A stretch of DNA of 64,000 nt, taken from Myxocyprinus asiaticus (taxonomy: Eukaryota; Chordata; Actinopteri; Cypriniformes; Catostomidae). Every line of letters begins with the position of its first letter. Within the stretch, counting starts at the first letter, position 1. This document shows, in pieces, positions 52,316 through 64,000 of the stretch. The notes beneath the pieces were generated by a model. The model ran no database searches. It saw nothing but the letters and a program-made list of their open reading frames with translations, and was not told the origin of the DNA. Location of the stretch: positions 12,752,501 through 12,816,500 of the forward strand of contig NC_059346.1 of assembly GCF_019703515.2 (NCBI RefSeq). The letters are read 5' to 3'. The translations under genes were made by a program, and so were the position numbers.

Positions 52316-54368
52316 TTAAATAGGGCCAAGATTGCTACACTCTTATTGGTAGCTGAAAGTATTATGAAATTAGCCGGCATATTCAATAAAGAAACACGCA
52401 AGGGGTGGATACGTTGATTTTTTTAAGGAATGACTGGCTTTCGAAATCTGTGGAATTCTGCTGAGCTTTCTACTGAGATTCCATGCAGGTCTATGGTGCA
52501 GGTGGACAATGGATTGCTTACATGTAAACAAAACCACGCTATTCTATGCTTGAAGAAGTTGTCTAACATTAGATAGTGTCTCTTTAAGCACAAATAATTG
52601 AATCGGTACCACTTTGGCAAAAGATAAAAGATATATTTCTTTTGCTTTAATTTCAGACATGGTAAAACAAATAAACCTACACAACACTGGCAACATTGTG
52701 TGTCTACTCTTGATTTAAAAAAATCTGGTCCCACTTTATATTATTATTACTGCTATTGTACTAACATTAAAATGCATACAACACAATGTACTAATTGTGT
52801 TACTACATGCTGTTCTGCAAAATTCTCAGCACATTCACATTTGCTGCTACTAAGGTTAAGGTACGGGTAGGTTTAGGGGTAGGGTTAGGGTTTAGATTAG
52901 GGTTAAGGGTAAGGGTTGGGGTAGGGTTAGTTTAAGGATTATGGGTAAAGTTAATAGCATACCTACAGATATAATTAAATGAGGTACTTTAAATGGAAGT
53001 ACAATGCAACACCATTGTATCAAGACACCAAATATAAAGTGTGTCCAAAAATAATTATATATATAAAAAATAAAAAAAAAATCTCAGTTCTGAGTTGAAA
53101 TAAAACTACACTCCTCATAAAAACAGCACTCGTCTCATTGACTCTACAGGGGAACTTTTACAGTGTAGCTGGAGGAGATTACTAAGGCATTTGTAGGGAT
53201 CGTGGGACCACGGCTTGTAGAACAATCCCTCTTCTGCATGGGCACAATGGGAGGCAAAGATTACTCACGCACAAAAGAGCAAACATGTATTGTTAAACGA
53301 AAATCTGCCCGTGCTGTCAGCCCAATTTCCCACACTACATGTGGTCCAAACCAACTGCACTTCGCAAAAAATATTGCAAAATGCTGATTACCTTATATCC
53401 TCATCTAAAATCAAAACATTGTGTTTCTCTTCTCTTTCGACATGCCTCCAAAATCCAAGTGTGTCATAAGTTTCACCATAGGAGTGCCATTTGCCAATAA
53501 TACACAATTTCACATGTACAGTTTATCGGCAAATTATATTAATTTCATATTTGTATTACAAAATAATGCACCATGAGCCAACCATTATTCTGTGACTTTC
53601 TGAGGATCTTTGGATTCCTATTGTTACAATGGTGTCCACCTGGTGTTAATAATATCATTAGGTTGTGGCAGGTACTATTTACAAGAACTTTGATTGACAG
53701 CTGCACAACACAACACAACGGTTACATACATAAGACAAATCACAGAGTAAATGACAGGGAGCAGAGACAAAGGGGACCATCCAACCTGCCTTAATCTGCA
53801 AACAATGAACACTAATCTTTAAGCATTTAATATTGTCAGAGCTCTAACCTCTCTCTCCCTTTCACCGCAGAAATGTTTAGTGTATACTCATAAGCAGGAA
53901 CTCCACTTAGAGTCATATAAACAACAAGGTACAAACAGTTACTGTGTAATGAGGGCATAACTGTGCTACTTATAAAATGAACAATGAGACCAGGGTTCAG
54001 ATCTTGCCCACACACAGCATGTGGATGAATACAGTGATCAGGGTTTAATTAGGGTTTAATTATCATGTCCAAAAAAGATCCAAGGCCAATGGGAGCAATA
54101 AAATAGCATTCCGATCAACATGCACAAATGATCCAAAGATTGACTAATTTATAATTTTGGCTTTTAGAAGTGGAAATACTCAAGTGCACCTGCAAGCATC
54201 ATGCCCAGTGAGTGACTTACACTGTCTACTTCAATTCCTTCAACATCTCTTCTTTCAGCAGAACGAAGTGATTGACCAGGACACTTAGATGATTACTCAT
54301 CTTATTTAGTAAAGCTCAGCAGATGTTCATGAGAGTGACATAGAATAAAGCTGTCTTGAGAGGAGAGG
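52316..54368. other. Non-coding stretch with telomere-like repeats
   Basis: Diverged TTAGGG/GGGTTA units occupy about 52855-52935 (GGGGTAGGGTTAGGGTTTAG). The rest shows no exon, RNA gene or element ends. Confidence 0.45.
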
Positions 54369-55024
54369 GGATGGATGGATGGATGGATGGACGGGGAGAC
54401 AGACAGACAGAAACAGACAAATGGATAGATTTAATCAGAATCTATCCATCGTGGTAGAATGGACAGACAGAAATGCAGACAAACAGATAGATGGATGGGG
54501 ATGGGATGGATGGAATCAGAAACTGTTCATCCAGGTAAAATGGACAGTTGGATGGATGGATGGATGGGCGGAAGATCAATTGGATGGATAGATGGATGGA
54601 TGGACAGACAGACAGACTGAAACAGACAAATGGATGGATTGAATCAGAATCTATCCATCCTGGTAGAATGAACAGACAGAAATGCAGACAAACAGATAGA
54701 GGATGGAAATGGAATGGATGGAAGGACAGAATTTGTCCATCCTGGATGGAAGAATGGATGGATGGATGAATGGGCGGATGATCAAGTGGATGGATGGATG
54801 GACAGACGGACGGAAACACACAAATGGATGGATTGAACCAGAATCTATCCATCCTGGTAGAATGGAGAGACAGAAACACAGACATATGGATAGATAGATG
54901 GGGATGGGATGGATGAAATCAGAAACTGTCCATCCAAGTAGGATGGATGGATGGATGTATGGAATCAGAAACTGTCCATCTAGGTAAAACAGACAGATAG
55001 ATATGGATGGATGGATGGATGGAA
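54369..55024. repeat. GGAT-based minisatellite with higher-order units
   Basis: GGATGGAT runs alternate with ACAGACAGACAG runs and with a recurring block containing AATCAGAA(T/A)CT(A/G)TCCATC. The blocks recur at roughly 54440, 54520, 54650, 54735, 54840, 54920 and 54965. CATCC within the blocks complements GGATG, so local hairpins are possible. Open frames on both strands are repeat-derived. Confidence 0.9.
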
Positions 55025-56760
55025 GAGATATTCATTTTGAAGATGCCATAGCATACAATGTCTTTCACACAAAAAAAAATTCCATTCCAAACCATTAATC
55101 ATGAAACCATCAGGCGGACAGCAAAGGCACACTGCAATTAAACACGCTTCAGAGACCATTTACTGCTGAAATACAATGTTGTCCAATACAGAACCTGTGC
55201 AATGTATGACAACAAAACTGCTGCTGGTTAGCCAACTCGCCTCAAACTGAAGTTTAAAGATTTACAGCCAATATTATTTTGAAATATAAAGGAAATGTAT
55301 GACCTCTGAATGAAAGTTTTATGAGATGGAATTCTGCAGGATTCTTTAGAATTCAGATTACAATGGGGACAACGTCACTCACCATGAGCATTCAATCATT
55401 CATGTCATCTCACAAAGGGGCCCACACTGCATTTCAACACCCTTCTTATCTACAGGCTACCTCATCTCTCAAAGTAAAGCATGCACAGCTAACACAAACT
55501 CTCTCTACATCCGTCTCAAAAGTGTTAGCATGAATATGGTTCTTTTGAGTGAGACAGCATCCCTCCCTCAGTGGAAACTATGGCAGGCAAGAGCTAACAG
55601 CAGGTAGGAGCCAGTTAGCCTCCCCAGTGATGACATGTAGAAATAACCTTTTGGCTGTTTTCATACTAAATAAGAACTGCAGTAAGGAGATGGAGGAGAC
55701 GTCAATGATTAAAACGTTTAGCACTGTGATTAATACCGCACTGGTTGTTATTTAGGGCTGTGGGTGAACGTGGCAGGTTATACAGTACATAGCATGTTAG
55801 GAAAGTTTCGAAGAAGGAAAAAAAAACATGACCTAAAGTTCTTGAGGTCATTATGGCATATAAGCAGCAGGGTTGTGACTTGTGAGTAGGTCCTTGTTTA
55901 GGGCCAAGTCTAAAGGCAGGCTTAATTTATAAAAAATAAATAAATAAAAAAAATGACATACAGAAAATTTTAGATTGAAGTACACTGTAGAGGCCTGTTT
56001 AGGAGAGCTGCACAGGAATCCAAGTTTAAACCTGATATTAAGTCATCACTAAATCACTGCCTTTAGTGCCCCATACTAGTAGCATCTGTTTAATAAATAA
56101 AAGGTTAGCCATCCATGTGACGAACATAAAAGCAGGGTTGGAAATGGGGGGGAACGCGGGGGAACGGGGGAGTGAATTTCATGGGGGAACGGCGTTCCCA
56201 TTCAAACTGGCTACATTTGTTAGGGGAATAAAGAGTATTTCTATCTTTTCTCCACTAAATAGCCTAAGCTTTGCCGGTTCCGCACATAAATGCATGGGAT
56301 CTTCTGTGTCTGTTGTTGTGCAGTGTTGATTATCGTGAATGGCCAGAACACATTCACGCATCAGATCGACAGATGCACACGGGAATCCACTGGCAACAGA
56401 TCCACACGTGCTCAATTTACAAATCCACACACAGAACGGGTTTCTTTGCTCAGAATATCATCTACAAGTACATAAGTGTATGTATAATTTATTGCGCAAA
56501 CAAATGCTGAACCGTTTGTATTGGTATTCTTCTTCGAGAATGTCTGTTCTGCAGTCTTGATATATACAAACCTGCAATGCTGGGGGCATGTTTTAGCATG
56601 GCTGACAGCAAATACCCATTCATTAAAATAGAGGGAAATATCCAGTAGATTTGGCTATTATTTTTTTAAGAACAAAAACGGGGGAAAAAAAGTGTTCAGA
56701 ATGTTCAGTTTCGACAAAGAATTTTCATTTTTCAAGTGTAATGTGGTTAAAGATTAAAGT
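55025..56760. other. Non-coding stretch, no feature seen
   Basis: Mixed-composition sequence; the overlapping open frames at 56179-56560 have no recognisable domain. Confidence 0.35.
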
Positions 56761-57054
56761 GCGGCACGGTGGCTCAGTGGTTAGCACTGTCGCCTCACAG
56801 CAAGAAGGTCCTGGGTTTGTGTGTGGAGTTTCCTCCAGGTGCTCCAGTTTCCCCACAAGTCCAAAAACCTTCAGGTTAAGTGCATTGGAGACTCTATATT
56901 GCCCCATAGGTGTGAGTGAGAGTGCCCCAGCCACTGGGGGTTGTGTCAGGAAGGGCATCCGGCGTAAAACCTGTGCAAAGTCAAATATGCGGCTCACAGA
57001 TGGTCTGCAGTGGTAACCCCAAACGGAAGCAGCCGAAAGAAGAAGAAGAAGAAT
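56761..57054 (+). mobile_element. tRNA-derived SINE with GAA tail
   Basis: It starts GGCACGGTGGCTCAGTGGTT, a tRNA-like A box, followed by a decayed B box (AAGGTCCTGGGTTTGTG), a body with GGAAGGGCATCCGGCGTAAA, and an AGAAGAAGAAGAAG tail. This is a widespread teleost SINE organisation. Overlapping open frames are SINE-derived. Confidence 0.8.
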
Positions 57055-59400
57055 GTTGTTATAGATTACAGAGATATAATCTCTATAATCTGAAATATGT
57101 GTTTTTATTTTTTTAATTTATTATAAAATGAATTTTTTTTTCATGATGGCAAAGCCCCATTTTCAGCTACCATTACTCCAGTCTACTAAGAAAATAATGT
57201 CACATAATCCTTAAGAAATCATTTAATATGTTAACATTTCTTTTTGTTAGAACGGTTAAAACGGTTGTGCTACTAGTGTGGAAATCGCAATAGAGTGTCT
57301 TTTTGCAGCTGTGGTATTGCATTTTTTTTTTTTTTTTTTTTTTTTTTTATTACTTTACACTTGCAAGTCAAATTTCAGTTTTAAAAATAACCAAAAAGAA
57401 ACATATTTCTCCTCAGATTCATCAGTCTATTGTTCTTATGCGAGATGAAGGCTATTGCATGCACTTCTCTTTTGAAAGAATAAAAACAAACTTGATCTAA
57501 CCAGGACAGAGAGAGACGTGGACAACCCAGATGCACAACAACAAGAATACAAGTACTTCAGAGTCTCTAATTTGAGAAAAAAACTCCTCACAGGTCCTAA
57601 TCTAGTGGCTTTAATGAACAGTATATGCCAAACAGTTGCATTGCTGAAAGTAGAGGATTCCTGGATGAACAAAGTTTGAAGAATACAACATTTATTTTAA
57701 AAGTATCATTATAAATGCGTTACAGTAATTTTTCAGTTACTTTCAATCAATTTAATGCATCTTCAGTTGTGAGAGAGGACTAGATATTATTCTCATGGAC
57801 CAAGAGAGGGAAGAGTCTCCATAAAAATGCACAAAAATCTCCCTTGCCTCCCTCCATTCAAATCTGATCTAAGCTGTTCTTAGCACTTAGCAGACCACTA
57901 TTAAAGCACTACACCCAGTTTTATATTTAAGTTTTGTGAGTCATGCCTTCCCAATGTGAACAAAACTGGTCCATTTTTAGGAATGACAAGCAAGGGAGAA
58001 CTGAAAAACCTGCACACCATTCAAACATATTAAAAGCCTTCATAATACACAGCCTATACAGTTCAGTGAATAAGTTTGCATCCCCCTTGTCTTATAAGTT
58101 TACACACCCCTTTCAGGATTTATACAAATGTAATTTTTTTTAATTTGGTACTGCCCTTCAGAACTTAAAAAACAGATATTTGCAACCTAATCTCAAAGAA
58201 TGAATGTTACTATAACTAGGCTTACATTTTTGCAAACTGAGTTTTTCGTGCCGCCTTCTACATTTTACTGCAGTTTCCTGGTGAAATTAACACTAAAGGC
58301 GCAACAACAACCCACATTCACACATATAACGGGTACTATGGCTGTTTATGACTTAAACACTTATTTTTCGCTGTAATACTCACACCCTGCTATGTTATTA
58401 CATCAAAACACTTTTACTCTAACACATCATTTGAAAAACGATACATTACAGACTTTTGGACTCGGAGACCGGAGACCGAGCCCAGCCAATGACGCTCGAA
58501 GCTAAACTGAAGCGAAAGCTGACGTGGTTGCTTCAGTAAATGTGCTTTTCATGTCAAATGATCTTTTAGGACACTATTGGTTAGGTTTAGTTTAAATTTT
58601 AGGTTAGGGAGGTACGTTTTACTCATTAAAACATCCATTTAATATTCACCTTAAAAACCTTGTCTGATTACATCATCATTTCACTCGCTTTTGGTGCCCC
58701 CCGCTGGACATTTCACTGAGAAACTGCAGCCAAACGTGTGATGGAGCACATTATTATAATTAAACCAACATAGAATTCAAAGAGGATCACCCGTTTCACT
58801 TATGTGTGTGTGTGTATAACTTCATCTGGAGGCACACTTTGAGTTTCATCGCATCTGTACTGTTTGTACTGTGTGTCTATACAGAAAATAAAGTGATTTC
58901 TGGATTAGTACAGCTAATTTTTCCTGGGATGACAGATATACAAAATCAGACGTTTACTGAGAGTGGGTAATTGAACTCTATTATACACTAAACCGTCATC
59001 ATGAAATCTAGTTTACATGAGGGAAGTATTGGGTGCCTGTTACTGTGTGGTAACTTGCAACAAGACATACTTTTTAAGTCAATGAGTGAGTATTTCAGTA
59101 CAGTAATTTATGTTGAGTCAAAAAAGCTTTTATTGTAAAAGATTGTGTTGATAAATAGGTTTATAGTGCATTTTCAACATGTTATCCACCAAATTCAATG
59201 TGTGCTATGTGGTAGTCTGATCGTTCGTCTCTCCTCGCAGCACAAAGCTCCGCACGCACAATTCTCTCGGCCAGTTAAAACTATAGCCTGAAGACACAGA
59301 CTACTTCCGAAAATGGGAAAATGCTGCCTTCGGGGGCTGTATAAGGAGGTAGGATGAAATTAGGTGCTTTTTAAATTGTTCAGAGACCAGCTGTCGTTTA
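57055..59400. other. Non-coding stretch, no gene recognised
   Basis: A long T-run lies at 57320-57348. GTTTGCATCCCCCTTGTCTT near 58073 resembles a Tc1-type end without a partner. A short GC-richer patch at 58450-58540 has no supported exon. Confidence 0.35.
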
Positions 59401-60240
59401 CAGGGTTGGGGAGTAACGAAATACAAGTAACAGGAATACGTATTTAAAATACAAAATATAAGTAACTGTATTCCACTACATTTACAATTTAAATCACTGG
59501 TATTTAGAATACAGTTACATTCAAAAAGTATTTTGATTACTGAAGAGATTACTTTGCATTTTATTGTCATTTGTTTCATTTAATCTTTAGTCCTTTCAGA
59601 TGGAAAACATTTATACATATAAATGATGCGATCCAAAGTGCATTTGAACAGCGGTGAAACACTTTCTTATGAAGTGTTACATTCATACGAGCAGACAGAG
59701 AAGTAAGTTTGGAGCAGAAGAAATAGAAATAAACCTTGTGTAAATTGTCAGCTTTACGCTAAGCTAAAATGCTATTTCTAGCCATTTTACATGCACATTA
59801 CCAGACATGAACATATTTTTTTTTATCAAGAAAATTCACGTTAGATCATAATGCCTTCTTTCTAGTAAGACCTTTGATATTAGGGCAAAAATCGTATTCT
59901 TGATAATAATTTTTGTATTGTTTTCCTGTAAAAATATCTAAAAATCCTTAAAACAAGATCAATTTGATTTATCTTGTTTTAGAAACAACACGGTATAAGA
60001 TATTTAGGTTTTTCAATGAATGTATTTTTAACATGTGTATTTTGTCTTACTGTCCTGTCAGAGTTTTTATAGTCAAAACAAGTGAAAAAAATCTACCAGT
60101 GCTGAAGAAGTAATCCAAAGTATTTAGAATACGTTACTGACCTTGAGTAATCTAACGGAATATGTTACAAATTACATTTTACAGCATGTATTCTGTAATC
60201 TGTAGTGGAATACATTTCAAAAGTAACCCTCCCAACCCTG
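59401..60240. mobile_element. hAT-like non-autonomous element, 840 bp
   Basis: CAGGGTTGGGGAGTAAC is mirrored by GTAACCCTCCCAACCCTG. The flanking 8-mers GTCGTTTA (59393-59400) and GTCATTTA (60241-60248) are a 7/8 duplication. No transposase. The ends resemble those at 29256-31139. Confidence 0.85.
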
Positions 60241-60248
60241 GTCATTTA

Positions 60249-60890
60249 AACCATTAACTGATTAAACAGCTGCCTACATTTTTGGATGCAGCCGAAGCTC
60301 GTGTAAAACAGCCCTAACAAAAGTGTAACTCCAATCCCAGCATCCTCTATCAGTGTTGTTGATTTCATTGTTGCTGTTACTATTGAAGTACACATTCTAA
60401 ACATGTCAGAAGAAAAATGGTTGATACTAGATCATGTCACTATGGTGGTAACGTTTGGGAATACGAATGCAACAGGGGAAAAGTCTCCTCGTGTGTTCCG
60501 TTCTTAGTAAGAGTTCTCATCTAGAAAGTTACTAAAGGGAAAGTACCAGAACTGTAGGTGGAAAATGGCCTATATTGTAAAGAACTCCAATGTGCAGAAG
60601 ACGATGGAAAACCAAAGATTGTGCAGTACCTGGAGGATTTTTCTTAAAAAGAGTGGACAGCTTCACTGCTCAGGTTAAAGTAGGGACTCATGCACAACTA
60701 TCATAAAAGACACAAAAAGTAACTGATCATCGAGAAAGCAACACCATATTAAGAACCAAGGGGATGTACTCTTTTGATCAGGACCATTTGTGAAAATTCA
60801 GTTATTATTTTGTGCTGTGGAATATATGTAAATATATATTACGTCAAATAGCTCATAGCAGTACTAAATAAAAAACTAAATGCAATTCAG
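60249..60890. other. Non-coding spacer, no feature seen
   Basis: Plain sequence between two hAT-like insertions. Confidence 0.4.
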
Positions 60891-61513
60891 TAGGGGTGTA
60901 ACGGTACACAGAATTCACGGTTCAGTACGTACCTCGGTTTTGGGGTCATGGTTCAATACGAGTTCGGTACAACAGGAAAAAGCAACAAAACCCAAATGCT
61001 AGGTTTCTTTTCATTTATTTTGAACAGACAGTGCAAATTACAGTTTGTTCCACCTAGCAGCATTTAGTCCCCCCTGAGGTAGTTGGTACAGTACAGCCTC
61101 CTTTAGTGTATTAAGCACTAAGCAGTAAACAGAATGCACTCTTGCATAGGCCATATTTTTTTGTAGGGCTGATAAAAAACAAAAGGTATTTGGTCACAAT
61201 CAGCTACAAAACTGAAAAGCATCTCTTGTGTTATAAAAGTACAAAATAAATAGAATAATGAAAAATAAAACGTGTGCATTAGGAGAAGCCATTCTTGTTT
61301 TGGGTTGGTGCATAGATGGTCTCTTCGTCTTCTGCTCTTTTTCCTGTTGTGGCGGTTAGCAAACAGTGTTGCATTACCGTGCACGCCCCCTTCTGGATTG
61401 GAGTGGATCGCCTGTGACTGACTCAGATGTATTCTTCGACTGACTGCATGCACCGAACCGTGACGTCAGTACTGTGACGGTTCGGGACGAATACATGTAC
61501 CGTTACACCCCTA
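60891..61513. mobile_element. hAT-like non-autonomous element, 623 bp, exact 8-bp duplication
   Basis: TAGGGGTGTAACGGTAC and GTACCGTTACACCCCTA are perfect inverted ends. CAATTCAG is exactly duplicated at 60883-60890 and 61514-61521. Longer inverted similarity continues inward (CGGTTCAGTACGTACC with CAGTACTGTGACGGTTCGG). The interior has a 111-codon minus-strand frame with no hAT features. Confidence 0.9.
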
Positions 61514-61521
61514 CAATTCAG

Positions 61522-62812
61522 TGTTTCCCCTAGGATTTTTTTCAGCAGCGGTGCTGCTGTGTGCACGTCCACGAGCCTGCAAAGCCGGACTCATATTTAC
61601 GCATGTCGGTGGAGTAATAGCTTAAAATGACCTTAGAATAATTATAGATGGGTTATTCATGTGTGTGCTTAACATTTACTGGGAGCTTTTGACACTTGAA
61701 GTGCACAGAAAATCACTTTCACTATTTTTATTAAAATTAAACACCAATTGAAAATATAATCCTATCTAACAAAACATACATGTCACCACAGGGCTCCAGA
61801 CTAACATATGAGAGTGGTGGCACTGGTGCCAACAAGTTCTACATCTGGTGGCACCAGCACCTGATTTGGTAGCAACAGTGGAAAAGTACATATTTTTTGT
61901 CCTTAATTTAAAAAAATTAAATAATAATTAATAATAAAACTAATAAAAATAGACATTATTATATATTTTATATTATTTTGCGCTGAAATGCACATTAGAC
62001 AGTATAGCATTGATTTTTGATTAATGCAACAGTAACATCTGTAAAAAAAAAAAACGAAAAAAAAAAAAAACGAAACAAGTGTATTTATATATAGGCCTAC
62101 CTTATTTATATAGAGCTAAATTGAAATATTCTGCGTGCGATCCTACTGATTAAGTGTAGTCATCTCTTTGAATTTCTGAAGGCAAACAAAGCCAGTTACT
62201 TTTTCCTACAATCAAAGAGTAGATTCTAGAACAGATTTTACACTGAAGAAAAACTGATTGCTTGGTCCATAATAACTATGAAAAGTTGCCATAGTTCCTC
62301 CATTATTGTCCATAGTTTTAAGTGATATTTGTAACTAGATCACAGGTAATCACTGGTAAAACCAAGCATGACATCTTACTATGATAGTAAGTAACTTCAA
62401 CAAAACAAACCATGGCATTTTTTTTATTTTTTATGAAATGACTGAAACTATACATTTAGAAACTATAAAAACAAAATAGAAACTATTTGAAACAGACATA
62501 ATTGTAACAGAAATTAATTATTTAATAGGACTATATAAATAATATACAAATATTTAGCATGACTATAACACATTGACTGCATGCATTATAAGCGTGCAAC
62601 TGACTGGTGCTGGCAAGTGTTACATTGCGTCATGGATATTAATGAACCATGTGAAATGTCAATAGATAATAGCGGCGCTCATAATTCAGCAGTGGAGCAG
62701 CGCCACTCCTGAATGCATAGAGGGGAAACGCTGCAATTTTTTATGATTCTTTTTTTTTTTTTTAAATGATAATCATCTAAACATTCTGCAAGAGGGATGC
62801 AATCTTATGCAC
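61522..62812. other. Non-coding stretch, no feature seen
   Basis: AT-rich sequence with A-runs near 62043-62075. A segment near 62100-62290 resembles 19000-19190 (GGCAAACAAAG, CCATAATAACTATG), so a diverged repeat is shared between the two. Confidence 0.4.
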
Positions 62813-63125
62813 TTAAAGTGGACCTATTATGCAAAATTCACTTTTACATGGTGTTTGAACATAAATGTGAGTCGGCAGTGTGTGTACACAACCACCCCAC
62901 AATGTTAAAAGTCCACCCACTCCTCTTTCTTATATTTCTATTAATCAAAAACAGTGTCTCAAAATTACTGGTTTTCGTATCCGCTCTAAAGTGATGTCAC
63001 TTTAGAGCAGGCCACGCCCACGACTGGTGACGGACTCCACCCTATTATCATAGATCCTCCCCTGAGTGATCGACACACAGTCCGCCATTTTTTTCCACAC
63101 TGGAGCAGCTACAGTGAGAAGAATA

Positions 63126-63416
63126 ATGTCTCAGCTTCGTTAGCATCATAAGTGTTCTGTTGTTGGCTGTAAAAGTGAGCATAAGAGTCTTCATGTACTC
63201 CCGGCATCAAAGCCACTGAAGACGCAGTGGACAAGTTTTGTTTTTGAAGAAAATGTGCTCCAAAACATACCAAAATTTGTCTATGTTTGTGCAAATCATT
63301 TTACACCGGACTGCTTTGTGAATGAGGGTCAATATAAAGCAGGATTTACAAAAAATTTGACTCTCAAGCATGGATCAGTACCAACTGTTCGTGTTCCAGC
63401 TTTATATCCAGAAGAT
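63126..63416 (+). pseudogene. THAP-domain exon, interrupted by a stop
   Basis: The frame from ATG 63126 reads MSQLR, then TAG at 63141-63143, then [20 protein letters not shown] and a continuous THAP domain. The zinc ligands are visible: the CSVVGC pair and, later, CANHF (C-x2-H), followed by the basic/GSVPTVR end equivalent to the AVPTIF box. It ends at GAAGAT|GTAAGT, a good donor. The stop near the start means the copy is probably dead unless another start is used. THAP domains bind DNA and occur in P-element and Kolobok transposases and in host genes derived from them. Confidence 0.75.
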
Positions 63417-63636
63417 GTAAGTATCGCACTTTATATTTTGTGAACGTTTGCAAATCGCCTTTCCGAATGTGCTTGTTAGCTGATTCCGCGGCTAATGCAG
63501 CTAAAGTTACCATTGAGACCAGAGCTATGTCGTTATAGCTTGTTTGCACATGACGTCACTGCATTGCTGTGGCGTGAAATGCAGGTGGATGGCAGGAAGT
63601 GATTTTCTACACAAGAAGCACTATCACAAACTCAAA

Positions 63637-63756
63637 ATGCCTATGTTTTGCGTTGTTTACGGTTGCTCAAATCAATCAAACCGAGAAACCACAAGGAGAT
63701 TTTATCGTGTACCAAAAGTTGTTGTTCATAAGAGTTTCATGTTGGGCTGGAGATAA
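63637..63756 (+). pseudogene. Second, truncated THAP-domain start
   Basis: ATG at 63637 opens MPMFCVVYGCSNQSNRETTR, RFYRVPKVVVHKS and then loses similarity and stops at 63756. The CVVYGC pair and RFYRVPK are the N-terminal half of a THAP domain; the C-x2-H half is absent. It differs in sequence from the exon at 63126-63416, so it is a separate THAP unit rather than a duplicate. Confidence 0.65.
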
Positions 63757-64000
63757 GTAATATATTGAATAAAATTAGAACTTTTGCACAAGGAGTGTTA
63801 TTTTAGCTAAATCTGCTCATGTATGGAAATCTCCAGAGCCCTAAGCACATTCTGCTTGACGAGCCTATGTCTTGTTGCTAATTAAAGATGTAAATTTTCA
63901 TTCTCTACCTTCTGTCTTTCCTCATTCACAGATTACTCACCATCTCTCACTCTGTGGTCTTCTTTTCAAGGGGATAACGTTTCACTTCCCATAACATAAT

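Larger units (their letters stand above)
62817..64000 (+). mobile_element. Probable Kolobok-type transposon with THAP exons, partial
   Basis: It begins AGTGGACCTATTATGC directly after TTAA (62813-62816), and carries a THAP-domain exon with a splice donor (63126-63416) and a second THAP start (63637-63756). THAP domains plus TTAA duplication are a known combination of Kolobok transposons. The right end is not in the window, so the family and borders are inferred. Confidence 0.55.

Noticed and set aside
54442..54885. 147-codon open frame with repeated Ser/Ile/His/Pro units
   Set aside because: It reads through the GGAT minisatellite; length and composition follow from repeat periodicity.
61118..61453. 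111-codon minus-strand open frame
   Set aside because: It lies wholly within a 623-bp non-autonomous hAT-like element and has no transposase or other domain features.

Overview
The window is vertebrate nuclear DNA from a teleost, most likely a cyprinid (carp-like) fish. The evidence is an intron-split vertebrate gene, long AT-rich introns, two copies of a tRNA-derived SINE resembling the cyprinid HAmo family, and dense teleost-type DNA transposons. No bacterial operon, rRNA gene, bona fide tRNA gene or CRISPR array is present.

The one gene I can name is zdhhc8, a DHHC-type protein S-acyltransferase, on the minus strand. Exons 2-11 (numbered as in the vertebrate gene) lie between 24668 and 10425. 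Their phases chain perfectly and encode about 740 residues: membrane segments, a DHHC cysteine-rich domain, a TTxE motif, a long Ser/Pro-rich cytoplasmic tail and a C-terminal EISV PDZ ligand. Exon 1 (about 35 residues in mammals) was not found and probably lies beyond the right edge. One intron appears to be of the GC-AG class. A second possible gene start, also minus, is a CpG-rich segment at 4310-4870 with a signal-peptide-like first exon at 4631-4711. Its identity is unknown and the rest would lie to the left.

The rest is transposon-rich. Several non-autonomous families sit at duplicated TTAA sites (1302-1968, 5618-7057, 10887-12508 interrupted by 11450-12480, 48738-49318, 51830-52315). 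Elements with hAT-like ends and 6-8 bp duplications lie at 29256-31139, 49410-50831, 59401-60240 and 60891-61513. Tc1-like relics lie at 23960-24484, 46775-47115 and 35400-36480. Ty3-type LTR pieces lie at 19752-19989 and 24990-25517. THAP-domain exons that look like part of a Kolobok-type transposon are at the right edge (62817-64000).

The most unusual structure is a 3.16-kb element at 15698-18856 inside zdhhc8 intron 9. It has inverted arms of about 0.8 kb, each an array of two alternating 8-bp palindromes (AGATATCT and GACTAGTC) whose centres lie 21-22 bp apart, two helical turns, with TA at both borders. From about 25.6 kb to the right edge I see no cellular coding exon; this is consistent with zdhhc8 intron 1 or intergenic DNA.
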